Source: Apoda limacodes (Eukaryota; Arthropoda; Insecta; Lepidoptera; Limacodidae). From it: 64,000 bases of DNA. Positions 55,395 through 64,000 of the stretch are shown here, piece by piece (position 1 is the stretch's first letter; every line of letters starts with the position of its first letter). The translations under genes and the position numbers were made by a program. The stretch lies in contig OX291544.1 of the NCBI GenBank assembly GCA_946406115.1, forward strand, positions 25,871,521-25,935,520, read 5' to 3'. Below the pieces are notes generated by a model. It saw only the letters and a list, made by a program, of their open reading frames with translations. It had not been told where the DNA came from and searched no databases.

Positions 55395-56135
55395 AATGTT
55401 GATCGGTCCCTTCGTGTGATTTCACATCAACACCGTCATCTTGATGCAGTAGTAAGCTCCCTTACCAATCGAGCTTTCGACTTGTGTGAAGATGAGCACT
55501 TCCCAAAGGAATTAGCAAAGGTACAGGAAGTGTTAAGAAAAAACGGATACCGCGTGAAAGGTGTGCACCGCAGATCCAAAAAAAGCCAGTCCCTAACTAA
55601 TAGGGTAGAACGTCAGCCATAAAGACTGTATTTACTCCCTTACAGATAATTGCACAAAGCCTGCGTTCCCTTACGGACACCTTACCTCTGGAAAATCCGG
55701 GTGTATACGAAATAGACTGCAGTTGTAGCAGTGCATACATTGGACAAAAAAGATTCATCGCGTGCCGCATGAACGAACATATTAAGGCTGTTAACAACAA
55801 TCGATTGAATTTCACAATACACAAATACTGTCGATAGAACGCCACTACGCACCTAAACTAGTTAAAGAGGATATTGAATTAATAGGTATAAAAAAAAGAG
55901 TCATAAATCAGTAAGTTCCAAAAAGTGACACAGTGAGTATATACTGTCATGGTGACTTTCTAGTGAGTTCTAGTAGTTCCGTATTAAAACGAAAAAGAAA
56001 GAGGGTAGATAGAAATAGGATAGAGGCAAGCACGCGTCATCCAACGATCATTGTGCTTGCAACACCACTGAAATATCGCGAGCTCGTATCCTTGGCTAAT
56101 CACGGTAAGAACCCCATAAAACATTATGCTTAATA
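55395..56135 (+). mobile_element. 5'-truncated Penelope-like element inserted in LINE-C
   Basis: A 741-bp insertion bounded by the 7-bp direct repeat GTTGTAG at 55388-55394 and 56136-56142. Orientation is opposite to LINE-C. The coding remnant (below) carries the GIY-YIG endonuclease that distinguishes Penelope-like elements from LINEs. The segment from 55915 to 56135 is its 3' end and has no recognisable coding content. Confidence 0.8.
55415..55912 (+). pseudogene. Penelope-like element: reverse transcriptase C-terminus and GIY-YIG endonuclease, broken
   Basis: 55430-55610 reads S-S-L-T-N-R-A-F-D-L-C-E ... E-L-x-x-V-Q-E-V-L-R-K-N-G-Y, the conserved connector after the reverse transcriptase in Penelope-like proteins. 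After a frameshift near 55617 come [16 protein letters not shown] and [17 protein letters not shown] (about 55697-55750), the paired V-Y and Y-I-G of GIY-YIG nucleases, followed by C-R-M-N-E-H. A last shift near 55830 leads to E-R-H-Y-A-P-K-L-V-K-E-D-I-E-L and a stop near 55912. The reverse transcriptase core is missing, so the copy was 5'-truncated at insertion. Confidence 0.8.
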
Positions 56136-56880
56136 GTTGTAGGATGATTTGATTTCCAACACCTAATGAATTAAGAAATTTTGTTGAATCACCGTTTTCA
56201 ACGGATTTGTGAATATGGCGTCGTTGTGCGTCTTCATACATCCTATTGCAGCTTTATTTTAACTCGATTTGTGTCATTTGGTTAACATAGCATAGCTCGA
56301 TTTCTCTTTGCCATTCAAGATTTAATATTATCATCGATCCATGGTTCTGGAAGATGTTTTATTTTTCTGGACCAATAGGCACGTGAACGTCATAAAGGCT
56401 TATTTTTTATCTACCGCAGGCGCATCAACTATTAGAGACCATTCGATTTTATGTGCATCATCATGGAATTTATTCACATCCATTTCACCAAAGTTGCGTT
56501 GTAGAAGTACTCTTGGCTTTGCTTTGGGAAGAAAGTTAAATCAAATTGTGATTTGTGTGAGGAAAAATCGTCAGCAGCACACTGACCGTGGTAGTGGATT
56601 TGGTCTGCATACGAAACTATGATGAGATCCAATAGAGAAGGGAATCCAATGCAGTTAGAAAAAAAATGGGTTGCGTTTAGGGGGAGCAGATGTTAGTTAC
56701 ATGCCTCTTCAACTGTCTTGAGCTGAGCCGTTATGAGTTTCATTATTTAAGATAAATGTATTAAAATCTCCCATAATTATGGTATGACTGTAAAGAGGGT
56801 TTAAATTTTCAAGAAGAGTTTCGAAAGTCACAATATCCACAACTCTGCTGGCCAGCTGTCTGTTAAGATAAGAAACATAG
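56136..56880 (-). pseudogene. LINE-C endonuclease and linker remnants
   Basis: In reverse, L-L-E-N-L-N-P-L-Y-S-H-T-I-I-M-G-D-F-N-T (about 56820-56760) carries the G-D-F-N motif of APE-type endonucleases. L-L-D-L-I-I-V-S follows near 56630, then V-L-L-Q-R-N-F-G-E-M-D-V-N-K-F (about 56515-56470), A-P-A-V-D near 56415 and K-F-L-N-S-L-G-V-G-N-Q near 56170. Several in-frame stops and shifts separate these blocks. Confidence 0.65.
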
Positions 56881-57866
56881 GTACATTAATAACATAAACC
56901 AAAAATTTACAAAAGGCACTTAATTAAAAAATAAATAAAATACGAATGTAAAAAGTAATTCAAAAATAAAATAAAATCCACTTAGAAAAAGAAGAATAGC
57001 AGCATCGGTCTCATATGCATAGTAGAGATGGCACTGGAAAATATGTTCTGCTACGTCGCCGATCGTCTTAATTTCCATCGTTACACATTATGTAAAACGC
57101 GGTTTACGGATATGACACTTTGCATTGCACGGTAGCATGTGTTAGGTAGCTGTCTCTCATTTTTTTGCTATCCTGCTGTCAACGCTAAACAGTAGTTTAG
57201 TTGCGGGAAATTTTGTGTTCAAAGAACAAACCGTAGATAATATTAACTGTTCTTTGGCACTAACTCAGAAAAAAAAAATTATAAAAATAACAACACAAAG
57301 TAAATTTGTAAATTTTTACAACTGATTTTAACTTAAAAAATAATAAAACGTTTGTAATGAAATAAAAGAGGGCACATACAAGAAATAAAGAAAAGTATGA
57401 GGTATGTATCATAATGACATCCACTCTCTTATGAAAAATCTCAAAAGTGGCAGTATTAGGTATGAGGCAAATAAAATTATAAAAGTGATCTCTAGTACGA
57501 TATATGTCATGAACGTCTACAGTAATATCGTAAAGAAAAGGCTAGCCAAATTGTAAAAGCGCCTAGAAAAAGAAAGAACATACGTTCTTGATAAAATTAT
57601 TATAATTTGAAAATATGAGGGTTTGCTATTTATGTAGCTCTAAAGCCCGAATAAAACTTCTTTGTTGTCATATCAATGTGTAGTCGGCAAAATAATATTA
57701 ATTTGTCAATGTCACTCTCATAAATCACGTCAAATTAAGTTTTTATCTTTTTGTCAGCAAGCTTTCAAAAAGTTTCAATGAAAGACTAAGAAGCTTAATC
57801 AAAAGTAAATATTTGTTCTAGAATACTGTGTTTAGAATTCCGAATAAAAAGAATAGAAAAAGACGA
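56881..57866. other. No recognised gene
   Basis: AT-rich. Position 56880 is the approximate 5' limit of LINE-C. Confidence 0.4.
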
Positions 57867-57920
57867 CCACGTGCGAGTTGGGCTCGCGCACCGTGGGATC
57901 CGTACCACTATTCGCGTATT
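57867..57920 (+). repeat. GTGCGAG-family head fragment
   Basis: ACCACGTGCGAGTTGGGCTC then GCGCACCGTGGGATCCGTAC. Only the head is seen. Confidence 0.65.
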
Positions 57921-60918
57921 TACGAACACTAACGAAATAAAAAGTGTGAAAGGCAACAAAGAAATTTAAAATTTTGATTCTGTGAAACGTGTGAAACCAT
58001 CCTAATAAGTACTTAATATTTGTGCAAATAAAACGGAACCGCAAAGTGTTGAACACCAAGGGACTACACAAACAAAGACCCAACCGCAAAAGACACAAAG
58101 CCGTTAATACAAAGCGTGTCGACTACTTGAATTTTCTTTAATGTTTAATATTTAAATACTGTTAATGTAGTATAAAATATTTAACTCTGAATTAGAGTTA
58201 GCAAATATGATTATTACGTATAAAGAGAATTTCGATATAAGACATCTTCTGCCGCTCCTACCTATACGGGGAGAAGTATTAATGGGGCTAAAAACCTGTA
58301 AGAAATTCTCTTGTGATGAAATGTATCCACCGAGTGCCCGTTCGGCGCGCGCGAGAATTTTTCTATCGGAAATTTCTCGTAGTATGCGCACAGACTAAAA
58401 GTACTAGCCCAGATGGCCATATACGAGTAACAAAACTATTTGAAATTGGATTTTTCACTAGACTAAGTTGCGCGACTGTGAGATTATCCTTCAATAGTGT
58501 TAAATTGATCGGTTTTTTGCTGTAAAACGTCTAAATTACCAAAATATAGCATAACATTTCATATGTAAATAAACCATTCATCATAAAACTGAAAAATGTC
58601 TTAAAAACTTTAAATTACGTTTTGTCCGTCTGGATTTGTTTACCAACACACTTATTGTAGTCAGTCAAGCAACGTAAAAATCCTAGGTCTGTGGTCGAGC
58701 AACTAAACAAAAATGACCTACTTATCTTTACAGTTAAAAAAAGTGGTATAAAAGTTCATTATATCAAACCCGTCATTTTACTACCAGTGTTTTAAAAAGT
58801 AGCGTCCTATTTAACTTTTCTGGCTAAATTTTCCAAAAGACGATATTGTTGTTCTAATTACACATATTATCGAAAATTAAATCTTGATACTTATAATACT
58901 TGTATTTGTCTATTTTTTTTGTCGAGAAAAGTATTTAAGATCGCACCGAAACATACGAACACCCGGACAGAAATATGCACCGTAAAAAAATTTTGTCTAC
59001 GTCGCCTTGCCTTAATAAATCCCAAATTATTAGTCTTTGAGGGGTCAATGTGGTGTCATCATTTAGCTTATAAATCAGCTCGCAGCTACAATCAGGAGTT
59101 TGCATCGTCGGGTGCGGGCAGGTTGGCGAGGAATGGGCATGGTGGAGATTAAACAAAATCGGCGCTCTCTGTCCTTTTCACTAAGTGTAGTCGTGTCATA
59201 AGCATTAAAAAAAATTAATGGCAATAACTTGTTTCGGTTTATTAGTTATCATGCACATGAAAATGATTTTCCTAATCGCTATCTGGAATTTGGTTAATTA
59301 ATCATCAACAAATATACAGATACAAAAATTATTTTCTTACTGAAAAACCTTACTCACAAAAACGTCAAATTGTTCAAAAAATATACACATTTTTTTTTAA
59401 AAAACCCGTAACTAGTATTTTTTTTTCTTATTATTTTATTCAGCGCAGTTAAACTTTTTTACACAAAAAAGCACTAAATAGTTTATAACTTTCAACTACA
59501 CATATCATGTTTATGTCAAAATCCAATTCAAATATTATTATATAGATCATTTACCTTTTAAAAGAGTATCAATCTATATATATACGTACATATGTTAGTG
59601 TTTCATCATTTTTGGAAAACTTTTCCTAGAGGGTAGAATAGGGGATGAAAATTTAGAATTTGCAATTTGAAAATTTACGCAATTTAAAATATATATTTTA
59701 AACTTACAATAAAACAAAAAAGGTAAATTACGATGCATATGTCGAGTTATGGATGTCTTTCTTAATAAAAAAAAATAAGAAATGTTTTGTAGCTTTCATG
59801 AACTGTTAGCTTAGAAAAGTTCATAGTGTGATTCAATTTATATGAAGAGCCGGAAGTGATTATTCAACGCAGTTTGTGCCGCGATGATTAAAAAGCTGCG
59901 AAAGTTATCAGAAAGACATAGAAGGGGAGTCTAGTGTGCTCTTATAATCTCAAATTGAAACTTAAAATGTGATTGCAGATAATGATTACCATAGGTACTA
60001 ATGGTAAATAATAGGTGGTTCAAATTATTTGTTTGTACGTATTGTATACACAATTCGTTGAAATTCAAATAAGGTGTATGTGCTTGCATGCTATGAATCA
60101 GTTTATTCGTTTATTAGTTACTACTTCTCTCACAGTGTTTACACTCTTATATGTAAGCTTAATAATGTAAGAACATTATTTGGTTTTAGATTCAGTGTTT
60201 CATTATCTCTAAAATTATTTTCTGGTATTGATTGTAGAAATGGTTATATTTTTGTTGATTACAGGATAAGTTTTGCAGCAAGGATAATGGCAACAAATAT
60301 CTTGTTATATGTTTAGCAAAAAGGTACAAGACCTTATAATAGATATATATTTTTGTGTTAGTATTGGTTTGGATGTGTACTACTGTTGGTTAAAATTTTA
60401 TATGTATCTCAATCTGTTGATGCAGTAAAAAAATAACCGTGATTTTGCTTTATAAAGAAATATCAAAATAATAAGTTTTCATTAAATTGGAAAAAATTAT
60501 AAATAACTAAAGTTATACTAACTTTGTTTTAATAATTGAGATCATAATAACTAGCGGTTTAATACTACTTCTTTTTGACTGCTATATATTTTTCGATTTT
60601 TCGATAATTTTGATCGATATGTCAAGCCCTATCTGTTTATGAATATATTCTGTCAAATATATAATGTAATAATAAATTCTGAGATACCATCGAAATGAAA
60701 AACAATAGATATAGTAACATGACAATGTGTTATCAAAAACTGGCGTAGCCGGCGATAGGGGGGTTAAATAGGTTAGGTGTGGCTAAGAATACGACAATTA
60801 TTGCGACCCGACAATAAAATGATATTGATCTGATGACGATAATCAGATAGCGAATAAGGTTGTGAATTGCCCCCCTGTTCTATGATTGCAACTCAAAACG
60901 TTAACGGTCTTATTCATA
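57921..60918. other. 3 kb without a gene that I can support
   Basis: Overlapping short frames at 58152-58525 and 58919-59156 occur in a few less AT-rich patches (for example GTTCGGCGCGCGCGAGAATT near 58341) and match no domain that I know. No terminal repeats or RNA signals seen. Confidence 0.4.
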
Positions 60919-61462
60919 AAAAAAACTGGCCAAGTGCGAGTTGGACTAGCGCACCGAGGGTTCCGTACCTACCACCATTTATGTAATCTACAAACACAGG
61001 CAAAAATATTTTTATATTTGAGTTGATTGAATGAAAGGTAAATTGCCGTTTACGATTTATGACGTATTAAAAAAACTACTTACTAGATCTCGTTCAAACC
61101 AATTTTCGGTGGAAGTTGGCATGGTAATGTACATCATATGTTTTTTTTTAGATTTATCATTCTCTTATTAGAAGTTACAGGGGGGGCACACATTTTACCA
61201 CTGTGGAAGTGTCTCTCGCGCAAACTATTCAGTTTAGAAAAAAATGATATTAGAAACCTTAATATCATTTTTGAAGATAGGACTTCAACCATAAATAACC
61301 CACACGTATGGGTTTAATGAAAAAAAATAATTAATAAGTATGGGGAACCCCAAAAATATATTTATTTTGTTTTTTTCTATTTTTGTGTGACGACGATCTA
61401 TGACGAATCTATAATCTTATTAGGGTTCCGTAGCCAAATGGCAAAAAACGGAACCCTAAAAA
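60919..61462 (+). repeat. GTGCGAG-family repeat, near full length
   Basis: AAACTGGCCAAGTGCGAGTT, CACCGAGGGTTCCGTACCTA, GTGTCTCTCGCGCAAACTAT, AAACCTTAATATCATTTTTG and GGCAAAAAACGGAACCCTAA in that order. This is the best-preserved long copy in the window and shows that the middle seen only in part elsewhere belongs to the family. Confidence 0.8.
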
Positions 61463-61671
61463 GGCATGCTTTACAACAGCTTTATAAAAGCCTTATAGAA
61501 TGAGTGCTCAAAATTTTTAATCACAAATGCATTTTAGCGTTAAAATAATATGCCAGAACGTTAAAATAGCCTTGGACCTACTGAAACATGACTATAAGCA
61601 TTTGTTAAAGCAAAGTATTTAAAAAAATATGGCATCCTAACAGTACAAAGACAGTGATAACAAAACAAACA

Positions 61672-61768
61672 ATAAAAACCGATCAAATGCGATTTTTAAA
61701 AACAAACAAAAACGGAGACTTAGGCTTATTAGTAATAGGGTTCCCTTTGGATACGCAACTCTAAAAAC
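61672..61768 (+). repeat. GTGCGAG-family copy, very short
   Basis: AAAAACCGATCAAATGCG then GTAATAGGGTTCCCTTTGGA and TACGCAACTCTAAAAACG: head joined directly to tail. Confidence 0.55.
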
Positions 61769-62154
61769 GCTGGTCAGTGGATTAGAAAAAAAGACAGATG
61801 AAAGACTAGAAAGTTTTGTTTTAGTTGAGTAAACGAAACACAAGTCTATTCTCTTCTCCTAAGCACAATGTTATTATCCATCTAAATATTTGAACATCAG
61901 TTTCGTTTGTACAGTCATACGAATTGTTGCAGCATTTACTTGGTTTGATTTAACAGCGTTCTTATGTTCAGTGTGCTAATCCCTCCTTTAGCGGCGGTTA
62001 AGTTAAGGCGAGGCATTGATGAGAATTGAACAGTATAGTGAAATAATCATTTTAACTGCTTTTAACGTAAAATCGAAAGCGAAAAATTTATTTATGTAAT
62101 TTAACTGTTACGAATTTATCAAAATTCCCAGCTGTTATTCTCCCATTCTGTTGT

Positions 62155-62173
62155 CATGTCATGTCATGTCTTG
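62155..62173 (+). repeat. (TGTCA)n short tandem
   Basis: TGTCATGTCATGTCATGTC, three to four units. Confidence 0.8.
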
Positions 62174-62349
62174 TTATTCCCAGCTCCCAATTTTAGGTAT
62201 TGTTGTTAACTACATTACTAAGCTATTTTGAAGGCCTTTACGTTACAATAATAATCTCAATTTTAATTAATTTTTAAAAGTAATTTTGAATATAAATACT
62301 ATCAAGCCAAAATAATCAAATCATGTCCGTATCAAGATATAGATCGAAT

Positions 62350-62505
62350 AGAAAAAAAATGGTTGCCTGTAAAGTCGGTATACGGGCGAAAGTTTTACGT
62401 GACAATGATTTTATGTCTGTCTCTCTCGCTCTTAGGCGGGCGCGTGCCTCTCACTCGCTCTCATTGTGAGCGCATAACGTGAGCGGAGCGTAACGCAGTT
62501 TCTTG
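62350..62505 (+). repeat. Dispersed repeat with GAGCGCATAACGTGAGCGGA motif
   Basis: AAAGTCGGTATACGGGCGAA, GTCTGTCTCTCTCGCTCTTA, GGCGGGCGCGTGCC and GAGCGCATAACGTGAGCGGA form a GC-rich block in an AT-rich setting. I have the impression that this motif recurs in lepidopteran genomes, but only one copy is present here. Confidence 0.4.
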
Positions 62506-62639
62506 AAGTGTCACCCGGCAAACCAATTTATAAGACGTTGTCACGTCAAAAATACAGAATAAATTATTTAAATCGTTTGCCTACCAAACAGGTAATTTTT
62601 TTACGGACTATAAATGTAGTGCAACCAGACACAAAATGC

Positions 62640-63105
62640 AATGTCTGCAAACCAGACGCACTTATGCCGATACCCTTTTCTTTTGTATAATAAACGCCCT
62701 TTTAGATAAAGTTAATTTAAGAATTCCACGTACATCCTCTCTTCTGAAAAATACTTTTTATAAAACTCCTTGCAATACTAACTATGCTAAGCGCACGTTC
62801 ATAAGGCGATCTTATGATCATTATAACAAATATTTGCAAGAAATAAACATATTCTCTTGCACGTTGAATTCTTATAAAAAAGGGTAAACGAAGTGTTAAA
62901 CCGGTTAAATAGATAATTTTAGATAGGTGGATAAAATATATGACCCCGTCTATTTTACATACCAGCAACTGGCGACCTTCACTTGGTGATTTTCAATATG
63001 ATATTCTTTTATTAAAACTTAATGGATCTTTAGGTCTATTTATAATCTATTATGTAAATTAAATTGTGTAAGACTGTATGTATCCTGAATAAATAAAATA
63101 AAAAA
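62640..63105 (+). pseudogene. LINE C-terminus and 3' UTR
   Basis: The open frame to 62887 reads I-I-N-A-L-L-D-K-V-N-L-R-I-P-R ... T-F-Y-K-T-P-C-N-T-N-Y-A-K-R-T-F-I-R-R-S-Y-D-H-Y-N-K-Y ... I-F-S-C-T-L-N-S-Y-K-K-G-stop. R-I-P, N-Y-A-x-x-x-x-I-R-R and the D-I-F-x-x-S-L-x-x-F/Y-K end are typical of the last 70 residues of a jockey/CR1-type ORF2. The 3' UTR follows to TGTAAGACTGTATGTATCCT and GAATAAATAAAATAAAAAAT at 63065-63105. 5'-truncated. Confidence 0.6.
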
Positions 63106-64000
63106 TGAAAATGGTTTTAAGCTGATAAAGTCAAGAAGGTCTGAAAATACATGACTCTTTATTTTAGCTCGGCATATAGCTTTTATTGTTGATTTGTATT
63201 CATAAACGAAAAAGTTTGCATTTCTCAATGCCTCGTCTGGAAATTGAATAATAGAGCATTTACGTAATAATTTTTTTTAAAAAAGGTTCAATCGGCTTAT
63301 TGAGCATTTTAACTATTGAAGGTTTTAAAGCTACTTTAGACTTTTTATGAATAAGACCGTAAATGTTTGCAAGATATCTCTAATAATTGCGAGTGCAAGG
63401 GCATGTTCAGAAATCCGGGCTCTACAGTTGTCACAAACTTTATAATGCTATACTGGTAGTAATGACAACAAATTTTCCTTCTTATAATATTAGTATTGAC
63501 AAAAGCAAACAATAACATTCCTATTGTAAAACTTAAGATTTTAGCTAAATAAAAATAATATCCAACTTGGATAATCCAAGTGCATTTTGCTATCCTTGCA
63601 TCCATCTTAACAACACAGAATCGGTACTCAACATAGTCTAAAAATTAGACTATGGTCGGCTAGCCTTTCGGTTTTTTTTAGACATGTATTGTTTTATCGA
63701 TGTGAGATACTGTCTTATGTACTGTAACAAAGTTAGTTATTCAAAATAGTATCATTATTAGATTAACTTTTTTTAAGTTTCTAGTATTTCTAAGAATATA
63801 AAAGAAAAGTTTACTGGTAAGTAAAATTGATGAGACGAATACATTATATCTATTTTTTCTCCCTGGCAGGGTAGGGTAACTTTAGCTCCAAAAGGCAATT
63901 TACAAATAAAGGTCAGATTGGGAGATAGGAAGGAAGCATTTACAATATAAATAAAGAAGTCATGTTACTTACTCGGGTAACTTTTTTGCAGAGCACGTAA
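63106..64000. other. No recognised gene to the end of the window
   Basis: AT-rich. Short minus-strand frames (63040-63228, 63345-63605) have no recognisable product. Confidence 0.4.

Larger units (their letters stand above)
53465..56880 (-). mobile_element. LINE-C: jockey-type non-LTR retrotransposon, interrupted by a Penelope-like element
   Basis: On the minus strand it runs from endonuclease remnants at about 56880 to an (ATT)n tail at 53466-53492, with the 3' UTR block TTCTGGAAGAAATCTCTTAG near 53560-53580. Removal of 55395-56135 (see the Penelope-like element) rejoins N-Q-I-I at 56145 with S-N-D-V-D-I-N-T-L-N-Q-Q-F at 55380. Net length without the insertion is about 2.7 kb. The copy is truncated at its 5' end and full of stops. 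Confidence 0.8.

Overview
The window reads as gene-poor, AT-rich nuclear DNA of a moth or butterfly (Lepidoptera). The assignment rests on interspersed repeats that I recognise as typical of lepidopteran genomes: the GTGCGAGTCGGACTCGCGC...ACGGAACCCTAAAAA family, the GCCCGCGGCT...TATAATATTAGTA family, the GACTTCAAAAAAGGAGGAGG family, tRNA-headed SINEs, and non-LTR retrotransposon 3' ends with TTTGAA/TTTGAC or ATT tails. I found no convincing host protein gene, no functional tRNA or rRNA gene and no CRISPR. Every recognisable coding stretch is a decayed piece of a transposable element. Whether the window is intergenic, intronic, heterochromatic or sex-linked cannot be told from the sequence.

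Layout. 0-5 kb: a retroposon 3' end, copy 1 of a 'GAAGTGAAAACTTC' foldback-type repeat, a GTGCGAG-family copy and copy A of a TTAA-flanked MITE. 5-16 kb: two arms of a roughly 1.1-kb inverted repeat (5165-7057 and 14917-16093) enclose 7.9 kb that holds several short retroposons, a LINE tail and MITE copy B. 16-21 kb: mostly featureless, then a complete 1,504-bp Tc1-type DNA transposon with TA target duplication, long terminal inverted repeats and a broken DD34E transposase. 21-30 kb: copy 2 of the foldback repeat, an imperfect 0.4-kb hairpin element, a 43-44 bp minisatellite, an 883-bp hAT-type non-autonomous element with a perfect 8-bp target duplication, and a degenerate ~120-bp tandem array. 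30-39 kb: a tRNA-related SINE, the 5' part of a LINE with its endonuclease start, copy 3 of the foldback repeat, and an RTE tail.

39-50 kb: a LINE (39740-42085) interrupted by a full SINE and by a second LINE's 3' end, each with its own target duplication; a possible third TTAA element; and an isolated conserved protein fragment. 49.4-57 kb is the most structured part. It has LINE-B with a destroyed reverse-transcriptase active site (FADY), two short tandem arrays, a palindromic satellite array (three ~100-bp units in one orientation, then four in the other), and a jockey-type LINE-C into which a 5'-truncated Penelope-like element (GIY-YIG domain) has inserted with a 7-bp target duplication. 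57-64 kb holds further retroposon fragments.

The elements do not form a pathway. What they record is a history of insertions. Nesting order can be read directly at four places (SINE in LINE, LINE 3' end in LINE, Penelope in LINE, hairpin in foldback repeat). The least ordinary structures are the palindromic satellite with its flanking mini-arrays and the kilobase inverted-repeat pair. I did not see evidence for a new gene system. Names above the superfamily level are given only where motifs support them, and all repeat-family boundaries come from reading by eye.
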